64,000 nucleotides of DNA from contig JBCBCY010000012.1 in assembly GCA_038530285.1 (NCBI GenBank), forward strand, positions 53,235 through 117,234, given 5' to 3'. Numbering within the stretch: the first letter of the stretch is position 1; each line of letters begins with the position of its first letter. Below the pieces are notes generated by a model. The model had not been told where the DNA came from, did no database searches, and worked only from the letters and a program-made list of their open reading frames with translations. The position numbers and the translations under genes are program-made. This document shows, piece after piece, positions 9,283-18,749 of the stretch. This DNA comes from JASJAR01 sp038530285 (lineage in GTDB: Bacteria > Pseudomonadota > Alphaproteobacteria > Rhodobacterales > Rhodobacteraceae).

Positions 9283-9840
9283 TCAGCCCTTGGCGATCTT
9301 TTCGACGGTGAGGTTGCCGTTGGTGTAAACACAGATATCGGCGGCAATCGCCATGGCTTTGCGCGCGACCGTTTCGGCGTCATCTGGCCCGTCCATCAGC
9401 GCGCGGCCGGCCGCCAGCGCGTAATTCCCGCCAGAGCCAATCGCAGTGACGTCATGTTCGGGTTCCAACACGTCCCCTGCCCCGGTCACCACGTAGAGTT
9501 CTGCCCCATCGGTCACGATCAAGAAGGCTTCGAGCTTTTGCAGGTACTTGTCAGTGCGCCAGTCTTTGGCAAGCTCCACCGCGGCGCGCTGCAACTGCCC
9601 GGGCGTGGCTTCCAGCTTGGCTTCCAGCCGTTCCAGCAGCGTGAAGGCATCGGCGGTTGAACCCGCAAACCCGGCGACAATGTCCAGACCCCCTGGCGTA
9701 AGGCGCCGCACCTTTTTGGCGGTGCCCTTGATCACGGTTTGGCCAAGGCTGACCTGTCCGTCGCCTGCGATCACCACCTCGTTGCCCTTGCGGACCCCGA
9801 TGATCGTCGTGCCGTGCCAGCCTGGGAAGTCGTTTGCCAT
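9283..9840 (-). CDS. hslV: HslUV protease peptidase subunit
   Basis: HslV is the Ntn-type threonine peptidase of the bacterial proteasome-like HslUV complex. The 185-residue precursor has a 10-residue propeptide. The mature form should begin at Thr11 in 'TTIIGVRKG', the nucleophile. Other family signatures are 'VVIAGDGQVSLGQTV' and 'AIGSGGNYALAAGRAL'. A candidate heat-shock promoter lies in the preceding 116-base gap, which also carries the trxA terminator. The operon reads hslV, membrane protein, hslU. Confidence 0.97.
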   Translation of the reverse strand: MANDFPGWHGTTIIGVRKGNEVVIAGDGQVSLGQTVIKGTAKKVRRLTPGGLDIVAGFAGSTADAFTLLERLEAKLEATPGQLQRAAVELAKDWRTDKYLQKLEAFLIVTDGAELYVVTGAGDVLEPEHDVTAIGSGGNYALAAGRALMDGPDDAETVARKAMAIAADICVYTNGNLTVEKIAKG

Positions 9841-9863
9841 AATACCCTCCGTCGTCTGGGCCT

Positions 9864-9892
9864 ATATGGCGGTGGGCCCCCGGACACACAAG
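9864..9892 (-). promoter_or_regulatory. Candidate heat-shock (RpoH-like) promoter for hslV
   Basis: On the minus strand, CTTG is followed 19 bases later by CCATAT, which resembles alphaproteobacterial sigma-32 promoters (CTTG ... CYTAT). It lies about 25-50 bases before the hslV start. HslUV is usually heat-inducible. The match is partial and no mapped start site is available. Confidence 0.35.
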
Positions 9893-9908
9893 TCAGGTCG
9901 CGAGGGCG

Positions 9909-9935
9909 CAAAAAAGGGCGCCCACGGGCACCCTT
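9909..9935 (-). terminator. Rho-independent terminator of trxA
   Basis: On the minus strand, 21 bases after the trxA stop, AGGGTGCC pairs with GGCGCCCT across a 4-base loop and is followed directly by six T residues. This is a strong intrinsic terminator that separates trxA from the hslV operon. Confidence 0.88.
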
Positions 9936-9956
9936 GTCATTTGCATGTCGAACTAC

Positions 9957-10277
9957 CTAGATCGCGTCTTTGATCCAGCCTTCCAAAGCGGCTTTGGGGG
10001 CAGCGCCCGTCTTGTTCGACACGACCTCGCCGTCCTTGAACAAAAACAGCGCAGGAATGCCGCGCACGCCAAGCTGACCGGCGTTGGCCTGGTCTTCGTC
10101 GACATTGACCTTCACGATCTTGACCTGGCCGGCGTATTCTTCGGACAATTCTTCAAGGGCGGGGCCGATCTGCTTGCAGGGGCCGCACCACGGGGCCCAG
10201 AAATCCACCACGACGGGGATGTCTGAGTTCCGGACTTCGGCTTCGAACGTATCGTCGGTGACGGGGACGGTGCCCAT
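9957..10277 (-). CDS. trxA: Thioredoxin
   Basis: This 106-residue protein is a standard thioredoxin, a cytosolic disulfide reductant. The active site is WCGPC with Cys31 and Cys34 in 'DFWAPWCGPCKQIGP', and the cis-proline loop is 'VRGIPALFLF'. Length and motifs are canonical. A GGAGG-type ribosome-binding site precedes the ATG at 10277. It has its own candidate promoter inside the end of addA and its own terminator. Its position after addB-addA is typical of alphaproteobacteria. Confidence 0.97.
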   Translation of the reverse strand: MGTVPVTDDTFEAEVRNSDIPVVVDFWAPWCGPCKQIGPALEELSEEYAGQVKIVKVNVDEDQANAGQLGVRGIPALFLFKDGEVVSNKTGAAPKAALEGWIKDAI

Positions 10278-10313
10278 GGCAGCCTCCTAAAGCGGGGAAT
10301 GAACAGGTTGACG

Positions 10314-10342
10314 AACGTAAGGTCGCCTTGGTGCCACGTCAA
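10314..10342 (-). promoter_or_regulatory. Candidate sigma-70 promoter for trxA
   Basis: On the minus strand TTGACG and TACGTT are separated by exactly 17 bases, about 37 bases before the trxA start. The -35 is 5 of 6 consensus; the -10 is weak, as is common in Rhodobacterales. The -35 overlaps the addA stop codon. Confidence 0.5.
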
Positions 10343-13300
10343 GATATGGCGGTGTCTTGTAACGCTTGCCTCACGATCTCGTGCGGGATGGGCATGAGCG
10401 TCGCGGTTTGGGTCCACAATACGGCCGTCTCGATCCGCCGGTCAGGGTATAGATCGCCAAGGGCGGCCGCATAGGCCCCCAGTTGGCGAAGGATGCCACC
10501 CGGCGTTTCCGCAGGACGCTCGGGCACCACGCGGTTGGACTTGAAATCAACCGCCAAGACGTGGTCTGGCCGGATCACAAGCCGGTCGATGGACCCCGTC
10601 AGCAGGGCACCATCAAAGATTGCCGGAGAGGCCACGATATCAACTTCGGCCAGGCTGTCAGGCCCAAAGAGGTGGGAAAGATCGTCTTGTGCGAGAAGCC
10701 TCAAGGCGGTTTGTGCCGCTTCGGCAGACAGATCGGCAGGACCATCGGCCAGCAATTTCTGGGCGATGCGGGCGCGATCGGCTTTCGGTGTCTGTGGCAG
10801 ATGCTCCAGCAAAAGGTGCAGAGCAGAACCAAATGCCAGCGCCGCGTCGGTGTCGGCACCTTCATCCCCGGGCAAGGCCTTGGCCCCACCGAGCTTTGAT
10901 GGCGCGATCACCTGAGGTTTGGCCGGCATCGTCCGGGGCACATCCAGCCAGTCGGGCAGCGCGGTCTTGGTGGCCGCATGGTCTGCTTTTGCCACCAGTG
11001 GACGATCCCAGATGCCTTCGCTGTAGCGGTCAAATGCCGTGCCATCGACATGGTTGGCCTGAGTGGTCGGCCCGGCTTTGGCCACGCCCGCTGCGATCTT
11101 TTCATACCAGGTTTCGCCCTGCTTCGGCGGCTTGCCCGCGCCGCCAACCACCAGCCAGTTTTCGGCCCGGGTCATCGCGACATACATCAGGCGATGCGCC
11201 TCCTCACGGCGCTTTGCGGTTTGGGCCGTCGAAGCGGCCTCTAGCGCGGCGGGCCGGTCTGCGGCTGCGGCATGCATGAACGGCCTGCCATCTTCGCCAA
11301 ACAGAAGCGTTTCCGGGCGCGATTTGTCCGAAATCGCGTCCAGGATCATGACAATCGGACTTTCGAGACCCTTGGCGCCGTGGACCGTCATCATTCGAAT
11401 ACCAGCATCAGCCGCCGGGGCCTGGCGTTTGATTTCAATCTCGCTGGCCGAATACCACGCAATGAAGGCGGTCAGGCTTGGTGCAGCACGGCTTTCAAAC
11501 AGCAAGGCTTGCTGCAGCAGGACGTCAATCGCCTCTTCGGTTTCGTCCCCCAGCCGCGCGAGAAGCCTGGCGCGGCCGTCATGGCGGGTTAAAAGCCGAT
11601 CCATAATCTCATACGGGCGCAGAAAGTCCGCCTGCCCGCGCAGATCGTCAAGCACCGCAACGGTGTCGGCATGGTCGCCACGCGCATTGCGCAGCGCGGT
11701 CCAAAGGTAGGCCCCGCCTCGGTCATGCGCCAACCTGTAAAGCGCATCTTCCGACCAGCCGAATAGCGGGGACCGCAGCGCCTCGGCCAGTGCAAGGTCG
11801 TCTTCAGGCAGGGCCAGAAACCGCAAGACCGACATGATGTCTTCGACGCCCAGGTCGTCTTGCAGAAGCAACCTGTCCGCGCCTGCGACCTGCAAGCCCG
11901 CTTCCTTGCAAGCCCGGATCGTCTGGTGAAACAGCGGCGAGCGTTTGCGGAAGAGTAGCAGAATATCACTGGGCTCAACCGGGCGAGACCGCCCGTTTTC
12001 AGCCGGAATAGTCTCTGTTTTCAGCCAATGAGCAATCTCTGCTGCTGCTCTTCGTGCCAGCCGGACCGCCGGCGCACTTTGCCCCGGCACATCGCATGGG
12101 TCGCTCCAGTCGGGGTCCGCTGCCGCCTCTCCCGGTTCTTCGATAGGCCACAGATCAACCCGGCCGGGCAGGCCTTCGTGAAAAGCGATATGGTCCGACC
12201 CGGACCCGACCCCCTGCCCGTCGAGCGGCGCAAGCACCTGGTCGACCACCCGCAAGATCGCCGAAGATGACCGAAACGAATATGACAGCTCGCGCGGGTT
12301 CAGCGCCCCGCCAAGGCGGCGTTCAAAATGGTCGGCCATCCGCTCCATTTCGCGGGGGTCCGCGCCCTGAAACGAATAGATCGATTGCTTTAAATCACCG
12401 ACCACGAAGATCGACCGGGGGATGCGGGTTTCAGCCCCCTGCCCCGATATCAGTTCCTGGGTCAGCTTTTTGATCAGACGCCACTGGGCCGGACTGGTGT
12501 CCTGGGCTTCGTCGACCAGCACATGTTCGATATCACCATCGATCCGGTACAGGACCCAATTGGCAACCGATGCGTCTGACAAAAGCCTGTCTGCCCGCGC
12601 GATCAGGTCATCAAAGTCGAGAACACCAAGAGCGGCCTTGGCCCGTTCATAAGCGGGCAAAAGCGCTGCGGCGAAACTTTGCAAGGCCAGTGTTTGGCCA
12701 AGCGCATCAAGGGCCAGGCGCGGCTCACGCAGGTCTTCGGCGCGTTGCATCATTGCGTCTAGCGCCTCGGCGTCTGCGTCCATCGCTTTTCGCGTTGGTC
12801 CGGTTGGGTACTTGCCAACCTTTGCGCAAAACGGAGCGTTTGCCTTCTCTCCATAAATGAAAATACCTTCCAGCACCGTATGGTCGGCAGGCTTCAGATT
12901 GTCCGGATCGACGGCGGCGAGCTTTTTGTGATCACGCTGATCGTTTTTGCCACCATCACCGAGGCCAGCCTTGAGGGACCTCAAGACTTCGCGACCCCCA
13001 ATACCGACAAGCCGGTCGATCAGAACCGCAGGCGTCAGCGCCGGATCAACACCCAATTGTTCGGCCACGCTGTTCAGGGTGGGATTGGTCGGGAATGCCT
13101 CGCGCTTGGCGATGATCGCACGCGCAATGCCATCAAGGTTATCATCACTGTAAAAGCGGGCCATTTCCGCGACGATGTCAGGCGCTTCGACCGCCATGCG
13201 GTCCACGATATCCCGGCGCAGGTCAGCCGCAGCCTCATCATCCAGTTCGCGAAAGTCCGGACTGATGCCAGCTTCCAGCGGAAAACGGCGCAGAATGCTG

Positions 13301-13674
13301 GCGGCAAAAGCGTGGATGGTCTGGATTTTCAGCCCACCGGGCACTTCGATGGCGCGCGCAAACAACGTGCGCGCCTCGGCCAGATCAAGCGGCCCCTCTA
13401 CGCCCGCTTCGGAAAGTTCTGCAGCCAGCTTTTCGGCGGGCAACATTGCCCATTTACCAAGCCGCTTGAACAGTCGGTTCTGCATCTCGGCGGCGGCGGC
13501 CTTGGTATAGGTCAGGCAAAGGATTGACTGTGGATCGACGCCCAGCAGCAACAGTCGCGCGACGCGGTCGGTCAGGACTTTGGTCTTGCCTGACCCGGCG
13601 TTCGCCGTCAGCCAGGTGGAGGCCAGCGGGTTTGACGCCGCAATCTGGGCGCGGGTGGCGTCGTTCAATGTCAC
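10339..13674 (-). CDS. addA: Double-strand break repair helicase-nuclease AddA
   Basis: AddA is the UvrD-like helicase and nuclease subunit of AddAB, the alphaproteobacterial counterpart of RecBCD. The 1111-residue protein has Walker A 'TANAGSGKT' near residue 25, helicase motif II 'LVDEAQDTSPAQW', motif III 'VVGDLKQSIYSFQGA', motif V/VI ('MTVHGAKGLE', 'LMYVAMTRAE') and a C-terminal nuclease motif 'VLAVDFKSN'. I start at the GTG at 13674, which overlaps the addB stop as GTGA, the usual coupling of these genes. An upstream start would lie inside addB and lack family similarity. Confidence 0.95.
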   Translation of the reverse strand: MTLNDATRAQIAASNPLASTWLTANAGSGKTKVLTDRVARLLLLGVDPQSILCLTYTKAAAAEMQNRLFKRLGKWAMLPAEKLAAELSEAGVEGPLDLAEARTLFARAIEVPGGLKIQTIHAFAASILRRFPLEAGISPDFRELDDEAAADLRRDIVDRMAVEAPDIVAEMARFYSDDNLDGIARAIIAKREAFPTNPTLNSVAEQLGVDPALTPAVLIDRLVGIGGREVLRSLKAGLGDGGKNDQRDHKKLAAVDPDNLKPADHTVLEGIFIYGEKANAPFCAKVGKYPTGPTRKAMDADAEALDAMMQRAEDLREPRLALDALGQTLALQSFAAALLPAYERAKAALGVLDFDDLIARADRLLSDASVANWVLYRIDGDIEHVLVDEAQDTSPAQWRLIKKLTQELISGQGAETRIPRSIFVVGDLKQSIYSFQGADPREMERMADHFERRLGGALNPRELSYSFRSSSAILRVVDQVLAPLDGQGVGSGSDHIAFHEGLPGRVDLWPIEEPGEAAADPDWSDPCDVPGQSAPAVRLARRAAAEIAHWLKTETIPAENGRSRPVEPSDILLLFRKRSPLFHQTIRACKEAGLQVAGADRLLLQDDLGVEDIMSVLRFLALPEDDLALAEALRSPLFGWSEDALYRLAHDRGGAYLWTALRNARGDHADTVAVLDDLRGQADFLRPYEIMDRLLTRHDGRARLLARLGDETEEAIDVLLQQALLFESRAAPSLTAFIAWYSASEIEIKRQAPAADAGIRMMTVHGAKGLESPIVMILDAISDKSRPETLLFGEDGRPFMHAAAADRPAALEAASTAQTAKRREEAHRLMYVAMTRAENWLVVGGAGKPPKQGETWYEKIAAGVAKAGPTTQANHVDGTAFDRYSEGIWDRPLVAKADHAATKTALPDWLDVPRTMPAKPQVIAPSKLGGAKALPGDEGADTDAALAFGSALHLLLEHLPQTPKADRARIAQKLLADGPADLSAEAAQTALRLLAQDDLSHLFGPDSLAEVDIVASPAIFDGALLTGSIDRLVIRPDHVLAVDFKSNRVVPERPAETPGGILRQLGAYAAALGDLYPDRRIETAVLWTQTATLMPIPHEIVRQALQDTAIS

Positions 13675-16586
13675 TGACCGACCCTTTCGGTTTCCGGACC
13701 ATCGGCTTCGTCCCATTCGCCGTAACGTGCCAGATGATCGTAGTCGCCCCGATATTCCTTTTTTTCGATGATGCGGCGCGACGTATAGCCCAGTGCGGAA
13801 TTCCGGTATGCCGCCAAAAGCTGCGCAAAATCCTTCGAAACAGTCTCTATTTCAGCCCAACCCGTGCTTTCAGCGCCCAAAATCAGCGGCGCCTTGGCCT
13901 TGTCTGACCCCAGGCCAATATAGCCCACCTTTTGCGGCGTCATCGCCTCACCGAAGGCGCCCCGCGCTACCATCATCGCTTCGAGCAAGAGTTGCCGGTC
14001 GTAGTGCTGCATCTGCTTGGGGGTCGGAAGGCTGCCGGATTTATAGTCGTAGATTGCCACCTGCCCGCCCGCCAGACGGTCGATCCGGTCGACCTTGCCG
14101 ACAAGTGTGAACGGCGGCGCGCCAAAGGTCAGTTCGGCTTTTTCTTCGCGGATCAGGATGTGGCCCTCGGCCTGGCGCCGGGCTTCGTCATTGAGGAAGT
14201 CAGCGGCGATCTTTTCAAGCCGTGCCAACCACAAATGGCGGGTCACGGGCCAGGGCACCATTTGGTCGAAAACCTCGGCCGCGGTCGCCATCAGTCGTGC
14301 AGTATCAGCCTGCCTGTCACCGCTTAGCGGGGTTGCGGTGAAGCGATCGGCGACCTCATGAAGTGCAATGCCACGCAGGCGCGCGTCTGGCTCGGCGGGG
14401 GGTTGGGGAATGGCTGCAAGCTTCAGGACGTGTTTGGCATAAATTTCAAACGGGTCGCGGATAAGCCGCTGGATCTCGGTCACCGACAGGCGGGTCGGGC
14501 GCACCAGCGCGGGCGGAGCGGGCGCGGGTCGCGGTGCGGGTGCTGCTATGGGCAGCCGCCGGTCGATCTGTTGGGCAAGGTCGATCCAAACCTGCCCGCG
14601 TGCCTTCGCAGCGTCCCACGCGGTATCCCCACCCCGGGCGGGCAAGCCTGTCACAAGGTTTTGCAACCTGTTCAGCCAGCGTGAGGGCACATGTTCACCG
14701 TCATCGCTGCGCAGCGTCCGGCTGAGCCAGATCTCACCCGCACCAAAGGCTTGTTCAAAGTCATGGGCCGATAGGCCCGTGCGTCGTTCGGGTGATAAAA
14801 GCCCGGCGCGTCGGCGCAGCGCGCGGTTGAGCCAGGGGTCCTGATCTTCGGCGGGGGGCCAGATTTGCTCGTTAAGGCCGGCAAGGATAACAACGTCAGC
14901 GCTCAGGTTGCGGGCCTCAAGCGTTCCCAAAATCTGGACGTCTTCATGGGGCAAAAGCGCGCTGCGCACTTCATCTTGCAGGATATGCGGCAAGACCGCG
15001 TTGAAATCGCGGGGTGTCACGGGCCCAGCGGCATCCGCGACCGCGCGCAGCGTCTCAACCTTCTGATATGCCAATTTGCCCGCGTCTTCGTCCCACAAGG
15101 CGCCACTGCCGACATGGCCCGGGCCAGCAGCCAGCGCTTCGGCCGCGCGAACGGTGTCTTCAAGCGTTTCCGCCAATGGCTGAGGGGTGCCAGCCAGCGG
15201 CGCGGGCAGGGCGCGATTCAGCCAGGTCAGCCAGGCGAGCCGGTCGTCTGAGCCTTGCGTCCATTCGCCAAGAATTGGCCCGGGCAAAAAGCCATGTCCC
15301 TTGCGGCGCGCCCAGATCTCAAGCTCTCGCGTCATCAGAAGATGGGCCCCGCGTGCGGCGGGCGCACCCGTCGCAATGAGAGGGTGCTTGAGAAGCGCCA
15401 AAACCTCAGACGTGGGCATATCCCGGCGATTTAGGGACGAAATCTGCCGCAAAAGCCGCCCCGGAGCGGAAAGCGCAAGCGGTCGTCCCGCGCTGTCGTC
15501 GGCCACAATGCCCCAACGGTCAAGTGCGGCCGATACGCGCCGGGTCAACATCCGGTCGGGTGACACCAGCGCCGCCCGCTTGCCATCTTCGACCGCGGCC
15601 CGCAGCCCCAGCGCGATCGCTTGGGCTTCGGCTTGCTGGTTTGGTGCTTCAATCAGCGTCACGCCAGACAGCGCGTCAGCCAGCGGGGGCAGATTTGGCC
15701 CTTCGCGCACCCATTGATCGGTCACCGGGGGCGGCCGCAAGGCAAGTGACAAAACCTTCTGCCGGTCGGGTGCGGCCGGGTTGCCGGCCCAATGTTCCAG
15801 GTCGCCGGCGCCCATCGTCAACGCAGACATGATCGCGACGAAGCGCTGCTGGGGGTGGTCTTCGCCCAATTCAGCCCACAGGCCAGGCGCCAGGGTCGCG
15901 TCAAGCCCCGGCAACACCACATAGCCCTGTGAAAGCCGCGCGACCGCTTCGATCAAACGCCGTGTGGTGCCACGCGATCCGGTTGATCCGGCCACAACAA
16001 CCGGCGCACTTGGTGGCGTGATTTGCCAGGCCGAGATCAGCGCGTCGACAATTTTGCGCTGGCGGGCCTCACTTTCCAGGGTTGTGCCAGATTGCAAAAA
16101 CGCCTCAACCAGTGAGATGAACTTGAGATTGCGTTGCCAATGTTCAGAATGATCACCCATGTCGAGAGCGGCAAGATCACCCGGCGCGACACCTTCCGAG
16201 GCCATTTCACCCAAAAGTCGCAAAAGGGCGCCCGAAATATCAAAAGCCGTCGATCCAGCCGCCAGATTCGGGTCGGCTTCAATTCGTTTGGCGGTCAGTT
16301 GGGCCAGTTCCAGCCGAAGCCGGATGGGGTCAATCGCTGGCGGGATATCGTGGCCGGGGATAAGCTGTTCGACCGCCCCCACCGGGATGATTTTCGGCAA
16401 AAGCAGTGGCCCTCGGTGGGCGAAAGCCGCTTTGATTGCGCGCGCCATGGATCCACTGTTCACGATGATGGTCGCCCGGGCCACTTGCGCGGGATCGGCT
16501 ATGGCGAAACGGTCCAGAAACCCATCAACGAAGGCGGCGGGATAGGGCGCACCAAGCGGGACTGCAAAAAGTCGGGGTGTGGTCAT
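13671..16586 (-). CDS. addB: Double-strand break repair protein AddB
   Basis: AddB is the second nuclease subunit of AddAB and recognises Chi-like sites. The 971-residue protein begins 'MTTPRLFAVPLGAPYPAAF' and ends with a PD-(D/E)XK nuclease domain containing 'VDRIDRLAGGQVAIYDYKSG'. The N-terminal half resembles a degenerate helicase, as expected for alphaproteobacterial AddB. I find no cysteine anywhere in it, so the iron-sulfur cluster of the Bacillus protein cannot form. The ATG at 16586 overlaps the upstream nucleotidyltransferase stop by 4 bases; its own stop overlaps addA. Confidence 0.94.
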   Translation of the reverse strand: MTTPRLFAVPLGAPYPAAFVDGFLDRFAIADPAQVARATIIVNSGSMARAIKAAFAHRGPLLLPKIIPVGAVEQLIPGHDIPPAIDPIRLRLELAQLTAKRIEADPNLAAGSTAFDISGALLRLLGEMASEGVAPGDLAALDMGDHSEHWQRNLKFISLVEAFLQSGTTLESEARQRKIVDALISAWQITPPSAPVVVAGSTGSRGTTRRLIEAVARLSQGYVVLPGLDATLAPGLWAELGEDHPQQRFVAIMSALTMGAGDLEHWAGNPAAPDRQKVLSLALRPPPVTDQWVREGPNLPPLADALSGVTLIEAPNQQAEAQAIALGLRAAVEDGKRAALVSPDRMLTRRVSAALDRWGIVADDSAGRPLALSAPGRLLRQISSLNRRDMPTSEVLALLKHPLIATGAPAARGAHLLMTRELEIWARRKGHGFLPGPILGEWTQGSDDRLAWLTWLNRALPAPLAGTPQPLAETLEDTVRAAEALAAGPGHVGSGALWDEDAGKLAYQKVETLRAVADAAGPVTPRDFNAVLPHILQDEVRSALLPHEDVQILGTLEARNLSADVVILAGLNEQIWPPAEDQDPWLNRALRRRAGLLSPERRTGLSAHDFEQAFGAGEIWLSRTLRSDDGEHVPSRWLNRLQNLVTGLPARGGDTAWDAAKARGQVWIDLAQQIDRRLPIAAPAPRPAPAPPALVRPTRLSVTEIQRLIRDPFEIYAKHVLKLAAIPQPPAEPDARLRGIALHEVADRFTATPLSGDRQADTARLMATAAEVFDQMVPWPVTRHLWLARLEKIAADFLNDEARRQAEGHILIREEKAELTFGAPPFTLVGKVDRIDRLAGGQVAIYDYKSGSLPTPKQMQHYDRQLLLEAMMVARGAFGEAMTPQKVGYIGLGSDKAKAPLILGAESTGWAEIETVSKDFAQLLAAYRNSALGYTSRRIIEKKEYRGDYDHLARYGEWDEADGPETERVGQ

Positions 16587-17275
16587 GGCTGACGCTCCGC
16601 CCACAGGGTGTTGGCGCGGCGCAACCCGTCCGGCGTGCCCACATCGCACCATTCGCCGGGGTAGCGAATGCCCGCCAGAGCGTTGCGCGCGATCAGGTGG
16701 TCCCAATAGGCATTGAGTGAAAACGCCCCCTCACCGGCAGCGTCCAGTTGCGCGGCATCGATGATCTGGGCGCCGGTATAGACCAGCGGGCCACCCCGCG
16801 AGATCGCGCCCTGCGCATCGAGAGCAAAATCCCCCGGTGTATTTCGATTGTGGGCAGCGGCCAGCGGGACGAGTAACAAAAGACCAAGCGCCGACGTGGT
16901 TTTCCAGGCCTCGCGCAGCACATCCAGCGGGTTCGGGCCAAACCAGACCACATCGGAGTTGATTGAATATACAATTTGATCTTCTAGAAGCGGCCGGGCG
17001 TGTATCAGACCCCCGCCAGTATCCAGGATATTGGGCGTTTCATGGGAAACGGCGACGTCGCGATCTGCCAGATGCGCCTTGATCATATTGGCACGGTAGT
17101 GGGCATTCACGACGATGCGCTCCAGCCCAAGGTCGGTCCCGTGCCCCAGTGCATGGTCCAACAACGTCCGACCGCCAACCGTCAAAAGGGGTTTGGGCAT
17201 ATGATCGGTCAACGGCGCCATGCGCGTGCCAAACCCGGCGGCAAAGACCATCAGCGCTTTTGGATCGTGCCGCAT
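16583..17275 (-). CDS. murU: MurU-like nucleotidyltransferase
   Basis: The 230-residue protein is a sugar-1-phosphate nucleotidyltransferase with the signature 'FAAGFGTRMAPLTDHMPKPLL' split around residues 11-31. In Pseudomonas, MurU turns MurNAc-1-phosphate into UDP-MurNAc in the fosfomycin-bypass recycling route, with AmgK supplying the substrate. Here the adjacent upstream gene is AmgK-like, which supports that role. The specific symbol is an inference from this pairing. The ATG at 17275 overlaps the kinase gene by 25 bases, and the stop overlaps addB by 4. Confidence 0.82.
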   Translation of the reverse strand: MRHDPKALMVFAAGFGTRMAPLTDHMPKPLLTVGGRTLLDHALGHGTDLGLERIVVNAHYRANMIKAHLADRDVAVSHETPNILDTGGGLIHARPLLEDQIVYSINSDVVWFGPNPLDVLREAWKTTSALGLLLLVPLAAAHNRNTPGDFALDAQGAISRGGPLVYTGAQIIDAAQLDAAGEGAFSLNAYWDHLIARNALAGIRYPGEWCDVGTPDGLRRANTLWAERQP

Positions 17276-18282
17276 GCGGCCTCCAATGCTTGCAAGCGGT
17301 CGGGGGAAGGTTCGGGAAGTGCCGCGCGCACGGCATCCGTCAGGCCCGGGTTGCCAAGATGGACAAGCGCGCGCTGGATATACCCCCAGACACGGGGGAT
17401 AAACGCCAGATAGCTGGCTTTGCCGTCGCGCAGACAAAGGCGGGCAAAGACGCCCAAAATGCGCAGGTTTCGTTGCAGTGACAAGGCGGCGGCCTCGGTC
17501 CGGACGTCTGCAAGTGAAAGGCCCAGGCGATCGGCGACTTTCGCATAAAGCGCGTCTGACAGGCCCGGCGAAAGGTCCCGACGCGCATCCTCAATCAGGG
17601 ACACGACATCATAAAGGCGCGAACACAGCATGGCGTCCTGAAAGTCGAGCAAGCCCACCCGCGCAATGCCCGTCCGGTCGGGCAGCCAGATCAGATTGTC
17701 AGCGTGAACATCGCGCAACATCAACGCATGCGGCGGGCTGATATGCGCCGCAAAAACGTCTTCGAGCCTGTCTTGAAGCGCTGGGGCAGGGTGATCGGCA
17801 TACCATTCAAACGCGATCATGTTCTGTGCCGCCATGGTTTTTGCATCGAGCGGCGTCAGCTCTGGTGGGGTGGCGCCTGAGTACGTCAAAATCGCGTCTA
17901 TTGCTTCAGAATAGAGACTATATTCGCTTGCAGGTGCGGCCACGATAACCTTGGGGTAGAGCGCATCACCCAGATCTTCGAGAAGCATCATGCCCGCTGC
18001 ATCATCCACTGACAAAACCCTGGGTGCGGACAATCCAAGCCCGCGAAGATGCGCGCTGAGTGCTGCGAAGGTCTCGCGACTTTCAGGCGATGGATCTGTT
18101 GCCAGAATGGCCGTGGACCCGTCGGGCTTGGTCAATCTGACGTAGCGCCGAACGGAGGCGTCCTGGGCCAAGGGCGTGGCCACGGCTCCGTCCCATGGGG
18201 TGCCTGAAAGGATATCAGCGCCCACGTCAGGTCGCCCGGACACCGACAAGACCGTCAAGGCGGCGGCCCCATGTGCCGTCAT
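17251..18282 (-). CDS. amgK: AmgK-like anomeric amino-sugar kinase
   Basis: This 343-residue aminoglycoside-phosphotransferase-fold kinase has 'LMLRDVHADNLIWLPD' as catalytic loop and 'GLLDFQDAM' as the metal-binding motif. With the MurU-like neighbour it fits AmgK, which phosphorylates the anomeric carbon of MurNAc or GlcNAc during cell-wall recycling. The start is uncertain: the ATG at 18282 overlaps tsaE by 56 bases, whereas a GTG at 18225, one base after the tsaE stop, would give a product 19 residues shorter. Both keep the whole kinase domain. Confidence 0.82.
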   Translation of the reverse strand: MTAHGAAALTVLSVSGRPDVGADILSGTPWDGAVATPLAQDASVRRYVRLTKPDGSTAILATDPSPESRETFAALSAHLRGLGLSAPRVLSVDDAAGMMLLEDLGDALYPKVIVAAPASEYSLYSEAIDAILTYSGATPPELTPLDAKTMAAQNMIAFEWYADHPAPALQDRLEDVFAAHISPPHALMLRDVHADNLIWLPDRTGIARVGLLDFQDAMLCSRLYDVVSLIEDARRDLSPGLSDALYAKVADRLGLSLADVRTEAAALSLQRNLRILGVFARLCLRDGKASYLAFIPRVWGYIQRALVHLGNPGLTDAVRAALPEPSPDRLQALEAACGTIQKR

Positions 18283-18706
18283 GGGTGAAGGTCAGCTGCC
18301 GGGCCATGTCGTTTTCACCCGGGCCGAGCATAAGGTTCAGCGCAGCAGCGGGGGGTGTTGGCAGCCGGTCCGGCCATTCGATAAGGCAAAGATCTTGCCC
18401 GATTGCGCTTTCCAGGCCAAGTTCGGCAACCTCATCAGGTGTGGACAACCGATAAAGATCGGCGTGCCAGATCGTAAACGCTTCGGCGGCGTAGGTTTGC
18501 ACAAGCGTGAAGGTGGGTGAGGGAACATCAACCTCACCCGTCAGGTGACGGATGACGCTGCGCGCAAAGTGCGATTTACCAGCGCCCAAGCCACCGGACA
18601 GGCAAATCGTGTCGCCGGGCCGCAGAACATCGGCCAAATGCACCGCGATTTCGGCGGTGCGCTCGGGGCTGGGCGAAACAATTGTGACATGGGCGGGTGC
18701 AGACAT
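18227..18706 (-). CDS. tsaE: tRNA t6A biosynthesis ATPase TsaE
   Basis: TsaE is the small ATPase needed with TsaB, TsaC and TsaD to make N6-threonylcarbamoyladenosine at position 37 of ANN-decoding tRNAs. The 159-residue product has Walker A 'GGLGAGKS' at residues 38-45, 'VPSPTFTLVQTY' and the Walker B-like 'IWHADLYRL', all typical. I choose the ATG at 18706; an upstream start adds eight residues with no family support. tsaD lies elsewhere in this window at 30.1 kb. Here tsaE sits between divL and amgK, a conserved alphaproteobacterial order. Confidence 0.94.
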   Translation of the reverse strand: MSAPAHVTIVSPSPERTAEIAVHLADVLRPGDTICLSGGLGAGKSHFARSVIRHLTGEVDVPSPTFTLVQTYAAEAFTIWHADLYRLSTPDEVAELGLESAIGQDLCLIEWPDRLPTPPAAALNLMLGPGENDMARQLTFTHDGTWGRRLDGLVGVRAT

Positions 18707-18749
18707 CGCCCGGAGCATACGCGCGGGCACGCTGCAGGCAAGCGGCTGG

